Assembly: GCA_947442255.1 (NCBI GenBank)
Contig: CANEVO010000008.1
Coordinates: 1-62,102 of the forward strand
Origin: Opitutia bacterium
GTDB taxonomy: Bacteria; Verrucomicrobiota; Verrucomicrobiae; Opitutales; Opitutaceae
Length of the DNA stretch: 62,102 nt
Direction: 5' to 3'
A model generated the notes under the pieces. That model did no database searches. It was not told the origin of the DNA and saw only the letters and a list, made by a program, of their open reading frames with translations. This document shows, piece after piece, positions 1 through 10,748 of the stretch (position 1 is the first letter of the stretch; each line of letters opens with the position of its first letter). The position numbers and the translations under genes are program-made.

Positions 1-842
1 GAAAGAGTCGGCAGCCGCTCGAACTTGGCGCTCCGCACGTCGATCTGGGTTTGTTCGAGCGTTTTCTGGGCCGCGAGGTAGTCTGCCCGCTTCTCGAAGG
101 CCGTCTTTTCGTCGGAAAACGTAAAAAGCGTCGCATCCGCCCGGCGCACCTGAAAATCAGCCAGTTTCAGCTGACCACCCGATTGAAGGTCTAGGATGCG
201 CTTGAGCAGCAGTTCGCTTTGGTAAAGTACCGTCACCTGCTGCAACCGCGCCTGCTCCGCTTGGGCCACCTGGGCCTCCGCACGGGTGACGTCAATCTGG
301 GTGGCAACCCCGGCGGCGAGTTGGTTGCGCGCAAGTTCCAGCAACGCCCGCGCCCGCGCGATGTTGGCGTCCAGCACGTCCAGCCGGCGGAGATTCCGCA
401 GATTGGCAAAGTAGCTTTGTGCCACGCTGGTCATGATATCCTGCACCACCGCCTGATAGTTCGCCTCGGCCGCCTGGGCACCGGTCTTCGCTCCTCGCAG
501 CGCGGAGAGTCGTTGCATATTTAACAACGGATAATTGCCCGAGAGCAACCCGTCGAACCGGCTGGCTGGCCGGCCCGACGCCACGACCACGGTCGCAATG
601 CTGACGCCCTGCGATCGCCGCTGCTGCAGGGACGCATCGACAAGCGGCATCACGCCGGCGCGCTGCTGGTTGACCACCTCGAAGGCCTGCGCGGCGGCCT
701 CACGGCTGAGCAGCACGGTGACGCTGACTCTCTCGACCGAGGCGAGTGCCTGTTCGAGGGTCAGGTTGACCGGCTCCCCTGCGCGCACGGGCACCGCCAG
801 GATCATGGAAACGAGAAGAAGTAGGGTTTGGGATATGCGCAT
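1..842 (-). CDS. TolC-family outer membrane efflux protein (3' end outside window)
   Basis: The gene reads leftward and runs off the left edge, so about 280 N-terminal residues are visible. It opens with a signal peptide (MRISQTLLLLVSMILAVPVRA) followed by NLTLEQAL, the usual first motif of TolC-like channels. Long alanine/glutamine-rich helices follow, with the recurring pattern QAEQARLQQVTVLYQSE typical of the periplasmic helical barrel. Known family role: trimeric outer membrane exit duct for tripartite efflux pumps or type I secretion. Its partner pump genes would lie beyond the left edge. Start ATG is at 842-840, chosen because the signal peptide begins there. It diverges from nadE across about 110 bp that should hold both promoters; no clear promoter boxes were recognised. 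The substrate cannot be told from the sequence. Confidence 0.85.
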   Translation of the reverse strand, partial: MRISQTLLLLVSMILAVPVRAGEPVNLTLEQALASVERVSVTVLLSREAAAQAFEVVNQQRAGVMPLVDASLQQRRSQGVSIATVVVASGRPASRFDGLLSGNYPLLNMQRLSALRGAKTGAQAAEANYQAVVQDIMTSVAQSYFANLRNLRRLDVLDANIARARALLELARNQLAAGVATQIDVTRAEAQVAQAEQARLQQVTVLYQSELLLKRILDLQSGGQLKLADFQVRRADATLFTFSDEKTAFEKRADYLAAQKTLEQTQIDVRSAKFERLPTL

Positions 843-953
843 GGCTCGGTTACTAGAAATCGTGGTGCCTGACGTGAGTGCAAGCCATCGGTTGCGTGCG
901 TTGTCGAGTTGTCAGCTTTCGGAAAGGCGTTCACGTTCTCAAATTTAACCCTC

Positions 954-2621
954 ATGCGCCTCGGCCTCGCCCAGCTTAACCCGACCGTCGGTGACCTTGC
1001 CGGCAACCGCCGCAAGATCCTCGATGCCTATGCCGCCCTCGTGGCACAGGGCGCCGAACTCGTCGTCTTTCCCGAGCTGGCGGTCTGCGGCTACCCGCCG
1101 CGGGACTTGCTGTTCAAGCGACGCTTTGTCTCCGATGTCGCCGACTCTCTTGCCGAGATCGCCGCCGCGGTCGGTGCGGTTCCCGCCTTGATTGGCACCG
1201 TGGAGGCCAACCCGGCGGGTCGAGGCCGGCCTTTTTTCAACTCCGCCGCCTTTTGCTATCGCGGCAAGGTCGCCGCCGTCGCCCGCAAGTGCCTGCTGCC
1301 GACTTATGACGTTTTCGACGAGGATCGCTACTTCGAATCCGCCACGTCCCCAACCGTCGTCGAACACGCCGGGCATCGGATTGGTATCACCATTTGCGAG
1401 GACATTTGGACCCACCCCATGATTAGCACGCACCGCCTTTACAGCGGCCGCATGCCGATCGAACAGCTCGCCGACTTGAAATGCGACATCATGGTCAACC
1501 TGTCCGCGAGCCCATGGCACAGCACCAAGGGAAATCTTCGCCAGAACCTGGTCGTGGCCGATTCCGCCCGCGCCCTTGGCGTGCCCGTGGCCTACGTCAA
1601 TTGCGTCGGTGGCAACGACGAACTGATCTTCGATGGGCGCAGTCTTGTCTGCGACGCGCAGGGGCGTGTCACCGCCGGCCTCGCCGCTTTCGCCGAGGAT
1701 CAGCGCGTAGTCGACGTCCGGTCCCAAAGTACTTCCGCGCCCTTCGAGGCCGCCGTGCTGCACCCCACGTTCGCGCGGGATGAGCTGGAAGACATGTTCG
1801 AGGCGCTGGTGCTGGGTCTGCGCGATTATGCACACAAGAGCGGCTTCAAGCAGGCGCTGATCGCCCTTTCCGGCGGCATCGACTCCGCCGTCGTCGGCGT
1901 CATCGCCGCCGCCGCCTTCGGCCCGCAAAACGTCATCGGCGTGTCCCTGCCGTCGTCCATTTCCTCCCAGCACTCGCGTGACGATGCGCGGATCCTCGCG
2001 CAGAACCTGGGCCTGCGGTTCGAAACCATTGCGATTGCCGATGCGGTGGCCGCCTGCGAGAAAGCGCTCGGCCCGCTGTTCGCCGGCCGGCCACGCGACG
2101 TGGCGGAGGAAAACATCCAGGCCCGCGTGCGCGGCGTGCTGATGATGGCGCTTTCGAACAAATTCGGCGCCATCCTTCTCACTACCGGCAACAAGAGCGA
2201 GATGGCCGTCGGCTACTGCACGCTCTACGGCGACATGTGCGGCGGCCTCGCGGTGATCAGCGATGTCTTCAAGACGCAGGTCTATGCCCTCGCCCGCTGG
2301 ATTAACCGGGACCGGGAAATTATTCCGCTTTCGACGATCGAAAAGCCCCCGAGCGCGGAACTGCGACCCGACCAGACGGACCAGGATACGCTGCCGCCCT
2401 ACGATATCCTCGACGGCATCTTGAAAGGCTACGTGGAGGAAGGCCTATCGCGGCGCGATTTGCTCACCCAGGGTTTCGCTGAGTCCGTGGTCAACGAGAT
2501 CGTGCGCAAGGTCGACCTCAACGAGTACAAGCGGAAGCAGGCCGCCCCCGGCCTGAAGATCACCCCCCTCGCCTTCGGTGTCGGCCGGCGGATTCCCATC
2601 GTGCAGAAATATGTGAGCTGA
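954..2621 (+). CDS. nadE: Glutamine-dependent NAD+ synthetase
   Basis: Makes NAD+ from nicotinic acid adenine dinucleotide, using glutamine as ammonia source and ATP; cytosolic. The 555-residue protein has the usual two domains. The N-terminal nitrilase-fold glutaminase carries the Glu-Lys-Cys triad: E41 in [13 protein letters not shown]112 in [14 protein letters not shown] and C148 in GITICEDIW. The C-terminal synthetase has the ATP pyrophosphatase P-loop SGGIDS at 306-311 and the [18 protein letters not shown] segment. Length matches the family. ATG 954 was chosen because the conserved [14 protein letters not shown] begins there; an in-frame TTG at 909 would add 15 unconserved residues. No Shine-Dalgarno precedes it, only a C/T-rich leader. 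It stands alone, diverging from the TolC-like gene. Confidence 0.96.
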   Translation: MRLGLAQLNPTVGDLAGNRRKILDAYAALVAQGAELVVFPELAVCGYPPRDLLFKRRFVSDVADSLAEIAAAVGAVPALIGTVEANPAGRGRPFFNSAAFCYRGKVAAVARKCLLPTYDVFDEDRYFESATSPTVVEHAGHRIGITICEDIWTHPMISTHRLYSGRMPIEQLADLKCDIMVNLSASPWHSTKGNLRQNLVVADSARALGVPVAYVNCVGGNDELIFDGRSLVCDAQGRVTAGLAAFAEDQRVVDVRSQSTSAPFEAAVLHPTFARDELEDMFEALVLGLRDYAHKSGFKQALIALSGGIDSAVVGVIAAAAFGPQNVIGVSLPSSISSQHSRDDARILAQNLGLRFETIAIADAVAACEKALGPLFAGRPRDVAEENIQARVRGVLMMALSNKFGAILLTTGNKSEMAVGYCTLYGDMCGGLAVISDVFKTQVYALARWINRDREIIPLSTIEKPPSAELRPDQTDQDTLPPYDILDGILKGYVEEGLSRRDLLTQGFAESVVNEIVRKVDLNEYKRKQAAPGLKITPLAFGVGRRIPIVQKYVS

Positions 2622-2761
2622 AGATGCGGCTGCCGGGAAACTGCTGGAGATTGCGGAACTTCGCCTCGCTCTTTGGACGGCTTGGATTGGCGCCACCGCG
2701 CTCGGAACATTAGTCTGGGCCAGTATGATTTTCTCATGGATATTCGAATTTTTAAGATCAC

Positions 2762-4045
<1,284 letters not shown>

Positions 4046-4092
4046 TTTCTCGCAATATCCGCTCAGACTCGGATCGTAACCCTGTAAGACGA

Positions 4093-5835
4093 ATGCGTCG
4101 CCTCCTTCATCTTCTTCTCGTTTGCGGTGCAATCATCACCGCTCGCGGTGCCCAGCCGGTCGACGCACCCCTCATTGCGCTCGACGAGCTCAAGCCGGGG
4201 CAGCACGGGGAAGTCTGGACCGTTTTCAAAGGTACGGAACCCGAAGCATTCACGGTCGAAGTCACCGGGGTGCTGCGCAACGCGCTCGGCCCTGGTAAAT
4301 CGCTCATCCTTTGCCAGCTGACCGACCCACGCGTCCAGAACATGGGCGCCGTGGCCGGCATGAGCGGGAGCCCGCTCTACGTCGAGGGCAAGCTCGCCGG
4401 CGCCCTCAGCTACCAGATCCAGCGTTTTGAGACGGTCCGCTACGCCGGCTTCACCCCTGCCGCCGACCTCGCCGAAGTGCGGGAAAAGGGCTCCCTCCAG
4501 TCGAACAATATCGTTTCGACTCACCCAGACTCCTCGTCGCCCTACAAGGCTATGCAGCCCGTCTTCACGCTCGGCGGCCTCAGTCCGGTCGTGGCCGATC
4601 TGCTAGCACCGAATTTCGCCGCCGTCGGTTTGGGCACCTTCTCCCTTGGCGGCAATAGCGTCGCGGCCACGCTCGCGACCCAGCCTTCCTCCGCCGGCAT
4701 CGCCACGTTGCGTCCGGGTGCCGCAGTTGCGGTGGCGCTCGCCACCGGTGACATCACCCTGGCCGGCACCGGCACGGTCTCGCGGGTCGATGGCAAACAT
4801 ATCACGGCATTCGGCCACCCGATGCTCTCCCTTGGCGACGTGGCCCTGCCCATGTGCGCCGCGGAAATCGTCACCATCCTGCCGTCGAATATGCAGTCGA
4901 TCAAAGTCGCCAACACCGGGCGCGTCATCGGCACCATTACTCAGGATCGCCTCTCGGCGATTTCCGGCACGCTCGGCGCGGGCCCGGAGATGATCCAGGT
5001 GGACGTCACGGTCGACACCCGCCGCCGCCCCTCACGCACCCTCCACTTCTCCGTCGCCCGCCAGCAGCAACTCACGCCCGTGCTGGTCGCGGCGGGTGTC
5101 AGCCAGGCCATTCTTGGCTCCAACGACGCCGGCCTCGCCAACGGCTTCAAGCTTTCGAGCAATGTGAGTTTCCCGGCGGCCCAGAAGATCGCGTTTCAAA
5201 CCCTTTATTCCGGACCGCAGGGCTTTGCGCAGGGGCTGAACGAATTCGTGCAGGGCCTCGCCGCCAATCTGCAGAATCCCTACGCCAAAACGTTCCCGGA
5301 CCACGTTGCGTTCACCGTCGAGCCCCTCGATGAAAATCCCGCGGTCACACTCGACGTCTTCCAACTCTCCCGCACCAGCGCCCGCGCCGGCCAGGTGGTG
5401 CAGGCGACTGTCGCCTGGCGCGACTGGCAGGGCGACGCGCATCGCGAGATCATCGACCTCCCCATCGATCCGGCATGGACCGGAAAACAGCTCGAGGTCA
5501 TTCTCGCCCCCGGCCGGGCGCTTGACGAATTGACCGGACGGCCGCGTCTCATCGCTGCCTCCGAATTACGGAGCTTCGAGGCCTACCTCGCGGCAATGCG
5601 CGATGACCGACCCAGCGACGGCGTGTGCATGGCGGTGGTCGAGAAGACATCGCTCTTCAGCGATCAGACGGTCGCCACCCCCGACGCGCCCGGCTCCATC
5701 GAGCGCATTGCGCGCGCCTCCGACGGCTCCCGGTTTCGCAAGCGGGATTCGCTCCTGCCGCTCTGGGAGCGCCACCTGCTTGGTGGCAAGCTGCTGACCA
5801 CGATCATCCGACGGCCGTTGACGGTCGTCGACTGA
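4093..5835 (+). CDS. Secreted SpoIVB-type (S55) serine peptidase domain protein
   Basis: A 580-residue exported protein. The start at 4093 gives a clean signal peptide (MRRLLHLLLVCGAIITARG); an in-frame TTG at 4042 would overlap the hemL stop and place 17 odd residues before it. The motif GMSGSPLY at about 89-96 matches the catalytic serine motif of SpoIVB-type S55 peptidases (serine about 93), and ITAFGHPML at about 238-246 resembles their GHP motif with histidine about 242. Here the serine motif comes before the histidine motif, the reverse of what I recall for Bacillus SpoIVB. The C-terminal 250 residues look like beta-rich domains. The substrate is unknown, and protease activity is inferred from motifs only. 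It lies about 50 bp after hemL. Confidence 0.7.
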   Translation: MRRLLHLLLVCGAIITARGAQPVDAPLIALDELKPGQHGEVWTVFKGTEPEAFTVEVTGVLRNALGPGKSLILCQLTDPRVQNMGAVAGMSGSPLYVEGKLAGALSYQIQRFETVRYAGFTPAADLAEVREKGSLQSNNIVSTHPDSSSPYKAMQPVFTLGGLSPVVADLLAPNFAAVGLGTFSLGGNSVAATLATQPSSAGIATLRPGAAVAVALATGDITLAGTGTVSRVDGKHITAFGHPMLSLGDVALPMCAAEIVTILPSNMQSIKVANTGRVIGTITQDRLSAISGTLGAGPEMIQVDVTVDTRRRPSRTLHFSVARQQQLTPVLVAAGVSQAILGSNDAGLANGFKLSSNVSFPAAQKIAFQTLYSGPQGFAQGLNEFVQGLAANLQNPYAKTFPDHVAFTVEPLDENPAVTLDVFQLSRTSARAGQVVQATVAWRDWQGDAHREIIDLPIDPAWTGKQLEVILAPGRALDELTGRPRLIAASELRSFEAYLAAMRDDRPSDGVCMAVVEKTSLFSDQTVATPDAPGSIERIARASDGSRFRKRDSLLPLWERHLLGGKLLTTIIRRPLTVVD

Positions 5836-5946
5836 TTCAGCGGGACAATCGATCAGCGTAGACGCTCGGTCATCGTCGATCCGCGAATCCCTTCCGGCGT
5901 CACGCTCCGCCTTGCTTTTCACGTCCAATCGCGTCCGTCTAGTCGG

Positions 5947-8238
5947 GTGTTCCGCGTGTCTTTTCCCTTCCTCGTGGCTCTTGGCGTTGCGACCACCGCT
6001 CTCGCCGAGCCACTCTCCAAAAAGACCGACGTCGATTTTTTTCGCGATGTCCCCAGCCGCAATCTGAAGGGTCTCGCCACCCGTTCGGACGGCCGTCTGG
6101 TAGCCGGCCCAACGCTCGCGGAGATGCCGGGCACAACTCTCGCCGATCTGCTCTGGTGCGTCGAACCGACCAACGACCCCGCCAAATTTCTGCTCGGCAC
6201 CGGTCCCGACGGCAAGATTGTCGAGATCGCGTTCAATGCCGGCTTCACGACCTTCACCGCCCGTGAGCTCGCGAAGCTCGATGATCCACAGGTCTTCGCC
6301 CTCAAGCGCCTCCGCGACGGGACCGTTCTCGCCGGCACGTCACCCAAGGGTGCCGTCAGCCTCATCCGCGATGGAAACACGGTCGCTCGTGCGGTGCTTC
6401 CCGTCGACTCGATTTTCGACTTTCTCCTGCTCGACGAAGGTGCCGTGCTCGCCGCAACCGGCAACCCCGGCCGGATCTATCGAATCGATCTGAAGAAATT
6501 CGCCGCCAGCGGTTCGTATTCCGACAAGCTCACCGACGCCAAGCTTCTCGCCGACCGCGGCATCACGCTCTTCGGCGAAATCCGCGATCGGAATGTCCGT
6601 CGACTCGCCACGCTGCCGGATGGACGGATCGTTGCCGGGTCGGCGCCCAAGGGGAATATCTACACCTTTACGCGCACCGGCGGCGCGCCGTTCATTCTCC
6701 AGGAGAACCGCGATGCCGAGGTGACCGACCTCCTGTCCCAGCCCAATGGCGACTTCTACGCGACCATCGTTTTTTCCGTGAGCAGCGGCGAGTCGCGCAT
6801 CACTCCTCCCCCGGCTACACGAACGGGGAAAGAATTGCCCGAGCCGCCCCCACCGGCGCAGGCTGAGAAATTCGGCGGCCGCAGCTCGGTCGTCTGGTTT
6901 CCGGCCAGCGGGTTCCCGGAAACCGTGGCCTCACGCAGTGGCGTCTCGTTCTACCGACTCGCCCGCCACGCCGATACCCTCGTCGTGGCCGGAGGCGAAC
7001 AGGGCGATCTGCTCGGCGTCGATTTGAAGGCCCGATTGTCCCTGACTTTCGCCGGCAGCATTTCCTCCCAGTTAAACGGCCTGCTGCCCATCGCCGCCTC
7101 ACACGGAAATTCCGCGACCGGAAAATTCCTCATCCTGCGCAACAATGCTCCGGGGCTTGCCGTGCTCGACTTCAACGCCGCCGGTCCGCAGGAAGCGGAA
7201 ACCCGTCGCCTAGACCTTGGAACACCCGCACTCGTGGGGGCGCTACGCCTGAACCGGCTGCGCAATTTGACGGACCGCAATCTCACCCTTGACCTCCGGG
7301 TCAGCAATGGCACCGACGACGTCGAGGGTTGGGGTGAGTGGACGGCGCTCAAAGCCGGTGCCGATGCCGGGTGGCGCACAGACGGCCTGCGCGGCCGTTA
7401 CCTTAAGCTGCGCCTCCGGGTCGTGTCCAACCCGCCGCCCGCTGTAACCGCTTCAACACTTCGCGCCGATTCCACCACCTTGGAAATCGACCGCGCCACG
7501 CTCTTTTCCCTGCCGCAGAACCGCCGTCCGCTGTTGCAGGATTTCCGCGTGCTCACGCCGAATTTCGGGCTCATCGTCGCCTCGGATCCCACGCCATCCG
7601 CCAACGTCGCGTTGAGCCAGCTGATGCAATCCGCGCCGCGCGACGAGGACGGCAAGCGCAAGAGCAACTTCCTCAGCAGCCAGGTCGTGCCTTCTCCCGG
7701 CGCCCAGGTGGTGCTCTGGACCGTGACCGATCCCGACAACGACAACTTCCTCAGCACGTTCTCCATCCGGCGCGACGGCGATCCGGCGTGGATCGAGATC
7801 GCCGCCAACGTCCGCGAAAACCATGTGCAGTTTGATACCGCCCATCTGCCCGACGGGGTCTATTTCACCCGGCTCCTCGCGACGGAAACCGCCCCACGGC
7901 TCGTCGGCCAGCGTCTGACCCAGACGTTCGAGACCGACGACCTGATCGTCGACCACACGGCGCCCGAGGTCCTCACCGCCACCGCCGAGCGCACCGCCAC
8001 GGCGGTCGTCGTGACCGTGCACGGTCGCGACCAGCTGTCGCTCCTCGACGGGATGGAGGTGGTGTTCAATAACGGGGTGCGCGAGACCGTTGAGCAACCG
8101 GTCGACGGCGTGCGTGACGGTCGCGAGGAAACCTTCATGCTTGAGATCCCCTTGGCCCGCATCTCCAACGCCACCTCGCTTGAGGTGACGTTCTACGACG
8201 CTGCAGGCAATGGCGCCGCGCGGCGGCTCACTTGGTAG
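5947..8238 (+). CDS. Large secreted beta-propeller-like protein of unknown function
   Basis: A 763-residue protein with a signal peptide (FPFLVALGVATTALA). The first 400 residues contain repeated blade-like units ending in phrases such as DGRLVAGPT, DGTVLAGTSPKG, EGAVLAATGNPGRIYRI and DGRIVAGSAPKGNIYTF, typical of WD40/NHL-like propellers. The region at about 440-500 (TDRNLTLDLRVSNGTDDVEGWGEWTAL) and the C-terminal Ig-like part (DGVYFTRLLATETAP) suggest beta-sandwich domains for binding outside the cytoplasm. The start is a GTG at 5947 with a C/T-rich leader; a second in-frame GTG at 5956 is possible. It follows the S55-type gene by about 110 bp in the same direction, which hints at a shared role at the cell surface. 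No catalytic residues were recognised. Confidence 0.6.
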   Translation: MFRVSFPFLVALGVATTALAEPLSKKTDVDFFRDVPSRNLKGLATRSDGRLVAGPTLAEMPGTTLADLLWCVEPTNDPAKFLLGTGPDGKIVEIAFNAGFTTFTARELAKLDDPQVFALKRLRDGTVLAGTSPKGAVSLIRDGNTVARAVLPVDSIFDFLLLDEGAVLAATGNPGRIYRIDLKKFAASGSYSDKLTDAKLLADRGITLFGEIRDRNVRRLATLPDGRIVAGSAPKGNIYTFTRTGGAPFILQENRDAEVTDLLSQPNGDFYATIVFSVSSGESRITPPPATRTGKELPEPPPPAQAEKFGGRSSVVWFPASGFPETVASRSGVSFYRLARHADTLVVAGGEQGDLLGVDLKARLSLTFAGSISSQLNGLLPIAASHGNSATGKFLILRNNAPGLAVLDFNAAGPQEAETRRLDLGTPALVGALRLNRLRNLTDRNLTLDLRVSNGTDDVEGWGEWTALKAGADAGWRTDGLRGRYLKLRLRVVSNPPPAVTASTLRADSTTLEIDRATLFSLPQNRRPLLQDFRVLTPNFGLIVASDPTPSANVALSQLMQSAPRDEDGKRKSNFLSSQVVPSPGAQVVLWTVTDPDNDNFLSTFSIRRDGDPAWIEIAANVRENHVQFDTAHLPDGVYFTRLLATETAPRLVGQRLTQTFETDDLIVDHTAPEVLTATAERTATAVVVTVHGRDQLSLLDGMEVVFNNGVRETVEQPVDGVRDGREETFMLEIPLARISNATSLEVTFYDAAGNGAARRLTW

Positions 8239-8271
8239 TGGGGCCGGCGCTTGGCTGCGCGCCCGCCGTGT

Positions 8272-9216
8272 TCACGCCCGGGGATGAGCCCTGGCGTAAA
8301 TCTCTTTGAGGCGGGCCACGCTCACGTGGGTGTAAACTTGCGTCGTCGCGAGCTGCGCATGGCCGAGCAACTCCTGTACGAGCCGCAGGTCTGCGCCCGC
8401 GTTCAAGAGGTGCGTGGCATAGGAGTGCCGTAATTTGTGCGGCGTGAGATCGAGTGGCAGCCCGGCCAGCGCGAGGTAGCGCTTTAACATGAGCTGCACG
8501 GCCCGCACCGTCATCCGCGCACCATCGGGATTCACCAGTACCGGGCTCGTCGGCGTCGTGCGCCGGGCGAATTGATCGCGAACTTTTACCAGCACCGCCC
8601 GCGCCATCTCGCCCAGCGGGCACAGACGCTCCTTGCGTCCCTTGCCCAGCACGCGCGCCACTCCGATGTCGAAATCGACCGCGCCGTATTCCAGCCCGAC
8701 GAGTTCGCTCACACGCAAGCCGCCGCCGTAAAGCAGCTCCATTGCCAGGCGGTCCCGCCAGGCGGAATGCGCGTCGATACTCTGGTTTTCGAGTAGCCGC
8801 TGCGGGCCCGTGAGCAGCAGTTTCATCTGCTCTTCGGTGAGGAATTTCGGCAGCCGTTTTTCCAATTTCGGCAGCGGCACGCCGGCCAGGGGATTCCGGA
8901 ACAACCGGCCGTGCCGCATCCAGAATTTGAAAAACGTCCGCAGGCCGGACGCATGATTATGCAGTGTCCGTCGATCGAAGCGCCGCTGGGCCTCGATCAC
9001 GAAATCGCGCATTTCCCGTGTGCCGAGGGCAATCAGGCCCCGTTCCCACAGGCCCGCCCGGACCAGCCAGCCATAAAAGTCCTCGAAGGCCTGCCGGTAA
9101 TTCCGGACGGTGTAGGCGGAATACCGCCGTTCCTTCGCGAGGAAATTTTCAAACGGCGTCCACCACTCCGTCAAAACGGCGGGCGGCGTGATGGCTTCGG
9201 TTTTGGCGACGGACAC
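8272..9216 (-). CDS. xerC: XerC/XerD-type tyrosine recombinase
   Basis: Site-specific recombinase of 314 residues, the normal length for chromosome-dimer-resolving Xer proteins. The N-terminal SAM-like DNA-binding domain (about 15-110, FENFLAKERRYSAYTVRNYR) is followed by the catalytic domain. All catalytic residues are present: R168 in GGGLRVSELVGLEY, K192 or K195 in GKGRKERLCP, H260 and R263 in HKLRHSYATHLL, H286 in LLGHAQLATTQVYTHV, and nucleophile Y295. It is convergent with the propeller-like gene and divergent from the sulfite oxidase gene across about 250 bp in which no gene was seen. No phage or integron genes adjoin it, so a housekeeping role at dif is more likely than mobility. XerC versus XerD cannot be decided from sequence alone. 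Confidence 0.88.
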   Translation of the reverse strand: MSVAKTEAITPPAVLTEWWTPFENFLAKERRYSAYTVRNYRQAFEDFYGWLVRAGLWERGLIALGTREMRDFVIEAQRRFDRRTLHNHASGLRTFFKFWMRHGRLFRNPLAGVPLPKLEKRLPKFLTEEQMKLLLTGPQRLLENQSIDAHSAWRDRLAMELLYGGGLRVSELVGLEYGAVDFDIGVARVLGKGRKERLCPLGEMARAVLVKVRDQFARRTTPTSPVLVNPDGARMTVRAVQLMLKRYLALAGLPLDLTPHKLRHSYATHLLNAGADLRLVQELLGHAQLATTQVYTHVSVARLKEIYARAHPRA

Positions 9217-9466
9217 GGTGGCCCGGATATTCCGCAGGCGGGATCAGGTCGCAATCCAAGGATTTCCACCACTTCTACTTTGCGGCCGGCTGTCCAAGAC
9301 CACGCCATCGCACCGGCAGCCACGGGTAGTGATAGGCCGCGACGTCCGCCAACCGATTGAACGCGAGGCTAAAATGTACGACAATTAAGTTTCCTGCTTG
9401 AGTCCTTCGTTCACCGCCCATGCTTGAAACTGCCCCGGCTGTTCGTCCACGGCGCTCCCACCACCC

Positions 9467-10726
9467 ATGAATTCACCCGATCTCTCCCGCCGGGATTTCC
9501 TACGCCTCGGTGCGGCCGGCGCCGCCAGCGCCAAACTGATCGTGCCCCGGGTCCGCGCCGCCACCGCTGTTCCGGAAGCCGGGAAGGCTCCGACCTTCCG
9601 CCCGTACATCACCCCGGATGATCAGTTCATTGATGTGTCGCGCGGTAATCCCCCGCCCCATCAGCTGCCACAGGCGGGGCTCGCCGAAGCCGGACTCACG
9701 GCCGAAACTTGGCGGCTCGAAATCACCGCCGACCCGTTTGTCGAGTATCCGCACACCAAGATTCCGGCCACCCTGTCCAAGCCGCACACGATCGCCGACG
9801 GCACCGCCCTCGATTTGCCCGCCCTGATGGAACTGGGCCGCAAACACGAGGTGCATTACTTCAAAGCCATGCAGTGCCTCAACATCGAGGCGCCGCTCGG
9901 CCAGGGCGTGTGGACCGGCGTGCCGTTGCGCGAATTGCTGCGCCAGTGCGGCAGGATGCTCGCCGTCCGCCGCATTTACTACTGGGGCTTTCACTACGAC
10001 GATCCGAAGCAGATTTTTAAATCCTCGCTCAGCTACACGCAAGCAATGGAGACGCCCCCGGGCGCCCTGCCTGCGTTCGTCGCCTACAAGCTCAACGGCC
10101 GTCCCATCCCGCCCGAACGCGGCGGTCCCGTGCGCCTTGTGGTGCCGTGGTCGTACGGTTACAAGTCCATGAAATGGCTGCAGCACATTTTCGTCACCAG
10201 CGACCCGCGCAACTGGGACACCTATTCCGAGGCCAACAACGATCCCGATTCCTACCAGAAGACCGCCGCTTACGTGGACAAAGGCCCGGAAAAAATTTCC
10301 GCCGGCGACCCCGTTTATCTCACCGGGCAGGTGGTGTCCGGCCTCTCCGGCGTGCGACGCGTGGAGTACTGGGTGCGCCCGGTCTCAGGCGAAACGGGCC
10401 GGTTGGAGGACGACGATCCGGACTTGCTGCGTGGACCGTGGACGCCGTGCGAACTCCAAACGCCGCCGGACTGGCCGCGCGTTCTTCCCGCCGGGCTGAA
10501 GCCCAATCAGCTGCTCGGTTTCGACCGCATCACGGGCCAGCCACTCACGTGGCCGCTGCCCTACAGTATCACGCAATACTTCGCCGTCATCCGCGGCCTG
10601 AAACCCGGCCGCTACGAACTGCGCGCCCGATCCGTGGACCTCAATGACATCGCCCAGCCCGAACCGCGACCGATCCAGAAGACCGGCCGCAACGGCATCC
10701 AGGTGCGGCGCCTTGAAGTCGCGTGA
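9467..10726 (+). CDS. Tat-exported sulfite oxidase-family molybdoenzyme (SorA-like)
   Basis: A 419-residue molybdenum oxidoreductase of the sulfite oxidase fold, predicted to act in the periplasm. The N-terminus has a twin-arginine signal (SRRDFLRLGAAGAASAKL, residues 7-24). The oxidoreductase domain runs to about 265 and contains the likely molybdenum-ligating cysteine C137 in MQCLNIEAPLG, followed by VPLRELL and the WSYGYKSMKW segment. A C-terminal dimerisation-like beta domain (YLTGQVVSGLSGVRRVEYWV) follows. The next gene, 22 bp downstream, encodes a small exported c-type cytochrome, the arrangement of SorAB sulfite:cytochrome c oxidoreductases. The actual substrate (sulfite or another oxyanion or sulfur compound) cannot be fixed from the sequence. 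A C/T-rich leader precedes ATG 9467. Confidence 0.82.
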   Translation: MNSPDLSRRDFLRLGAAGAASAKLIVPRVRAATAVPEAGKAPTFRPYITPDDQFIDVSRGNPPPHQLPQAGLAEAGLTAETWRLEITADPFVEYPHTKIPATLSKPHTIADGTALDLPALMELGRKHEVHYFKAMQCLNIEAPLGQGVWTGVPLRELLRQCGRMLAVRRIYYWGFHYDDPKQIFKSSLSYTQAMETPPGALPAFVAYKLNGRPIPPERGGPVRLVVPWSYGYKSMKWLQHIFVTSDPRNWDTYSEANNDPDSYQKTAAYVDKGPEKISAGDPVYLTGQVVSGLSGVRRVEYWVRPVSGETGRLEDDDPDLLRGPWTPCELQTPPDWPRVLPAGLKPNQLLGFDRITGQPLTWPLPYSITQYFAVIRGLKPGRYELRARSVDLNDIAQPEPRPIQKTGRNGIQVRRLEVA

Positions 10727-10748
10727 TCGGCCCGGCCCCGGCGCAGTC

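Noticed and set aside
945..1973. Long open frame on the minus strand inside nadE
   Set aside because: It is the antisense of a strongly conserved gene, a common effect of GC-rich codon use; its composition (very Gly/Asp/His-rich) does not look like protein. The same reasoning removes the other long antisense frames, such as those inside pyc, lpxK, topB and menD.
8272..9216. Phage or integrative-element integrase
   Set aside because: The length and motifs fit a housekeeping Xer protein, and no phage, att duplication or tRNA gene adjoins it.
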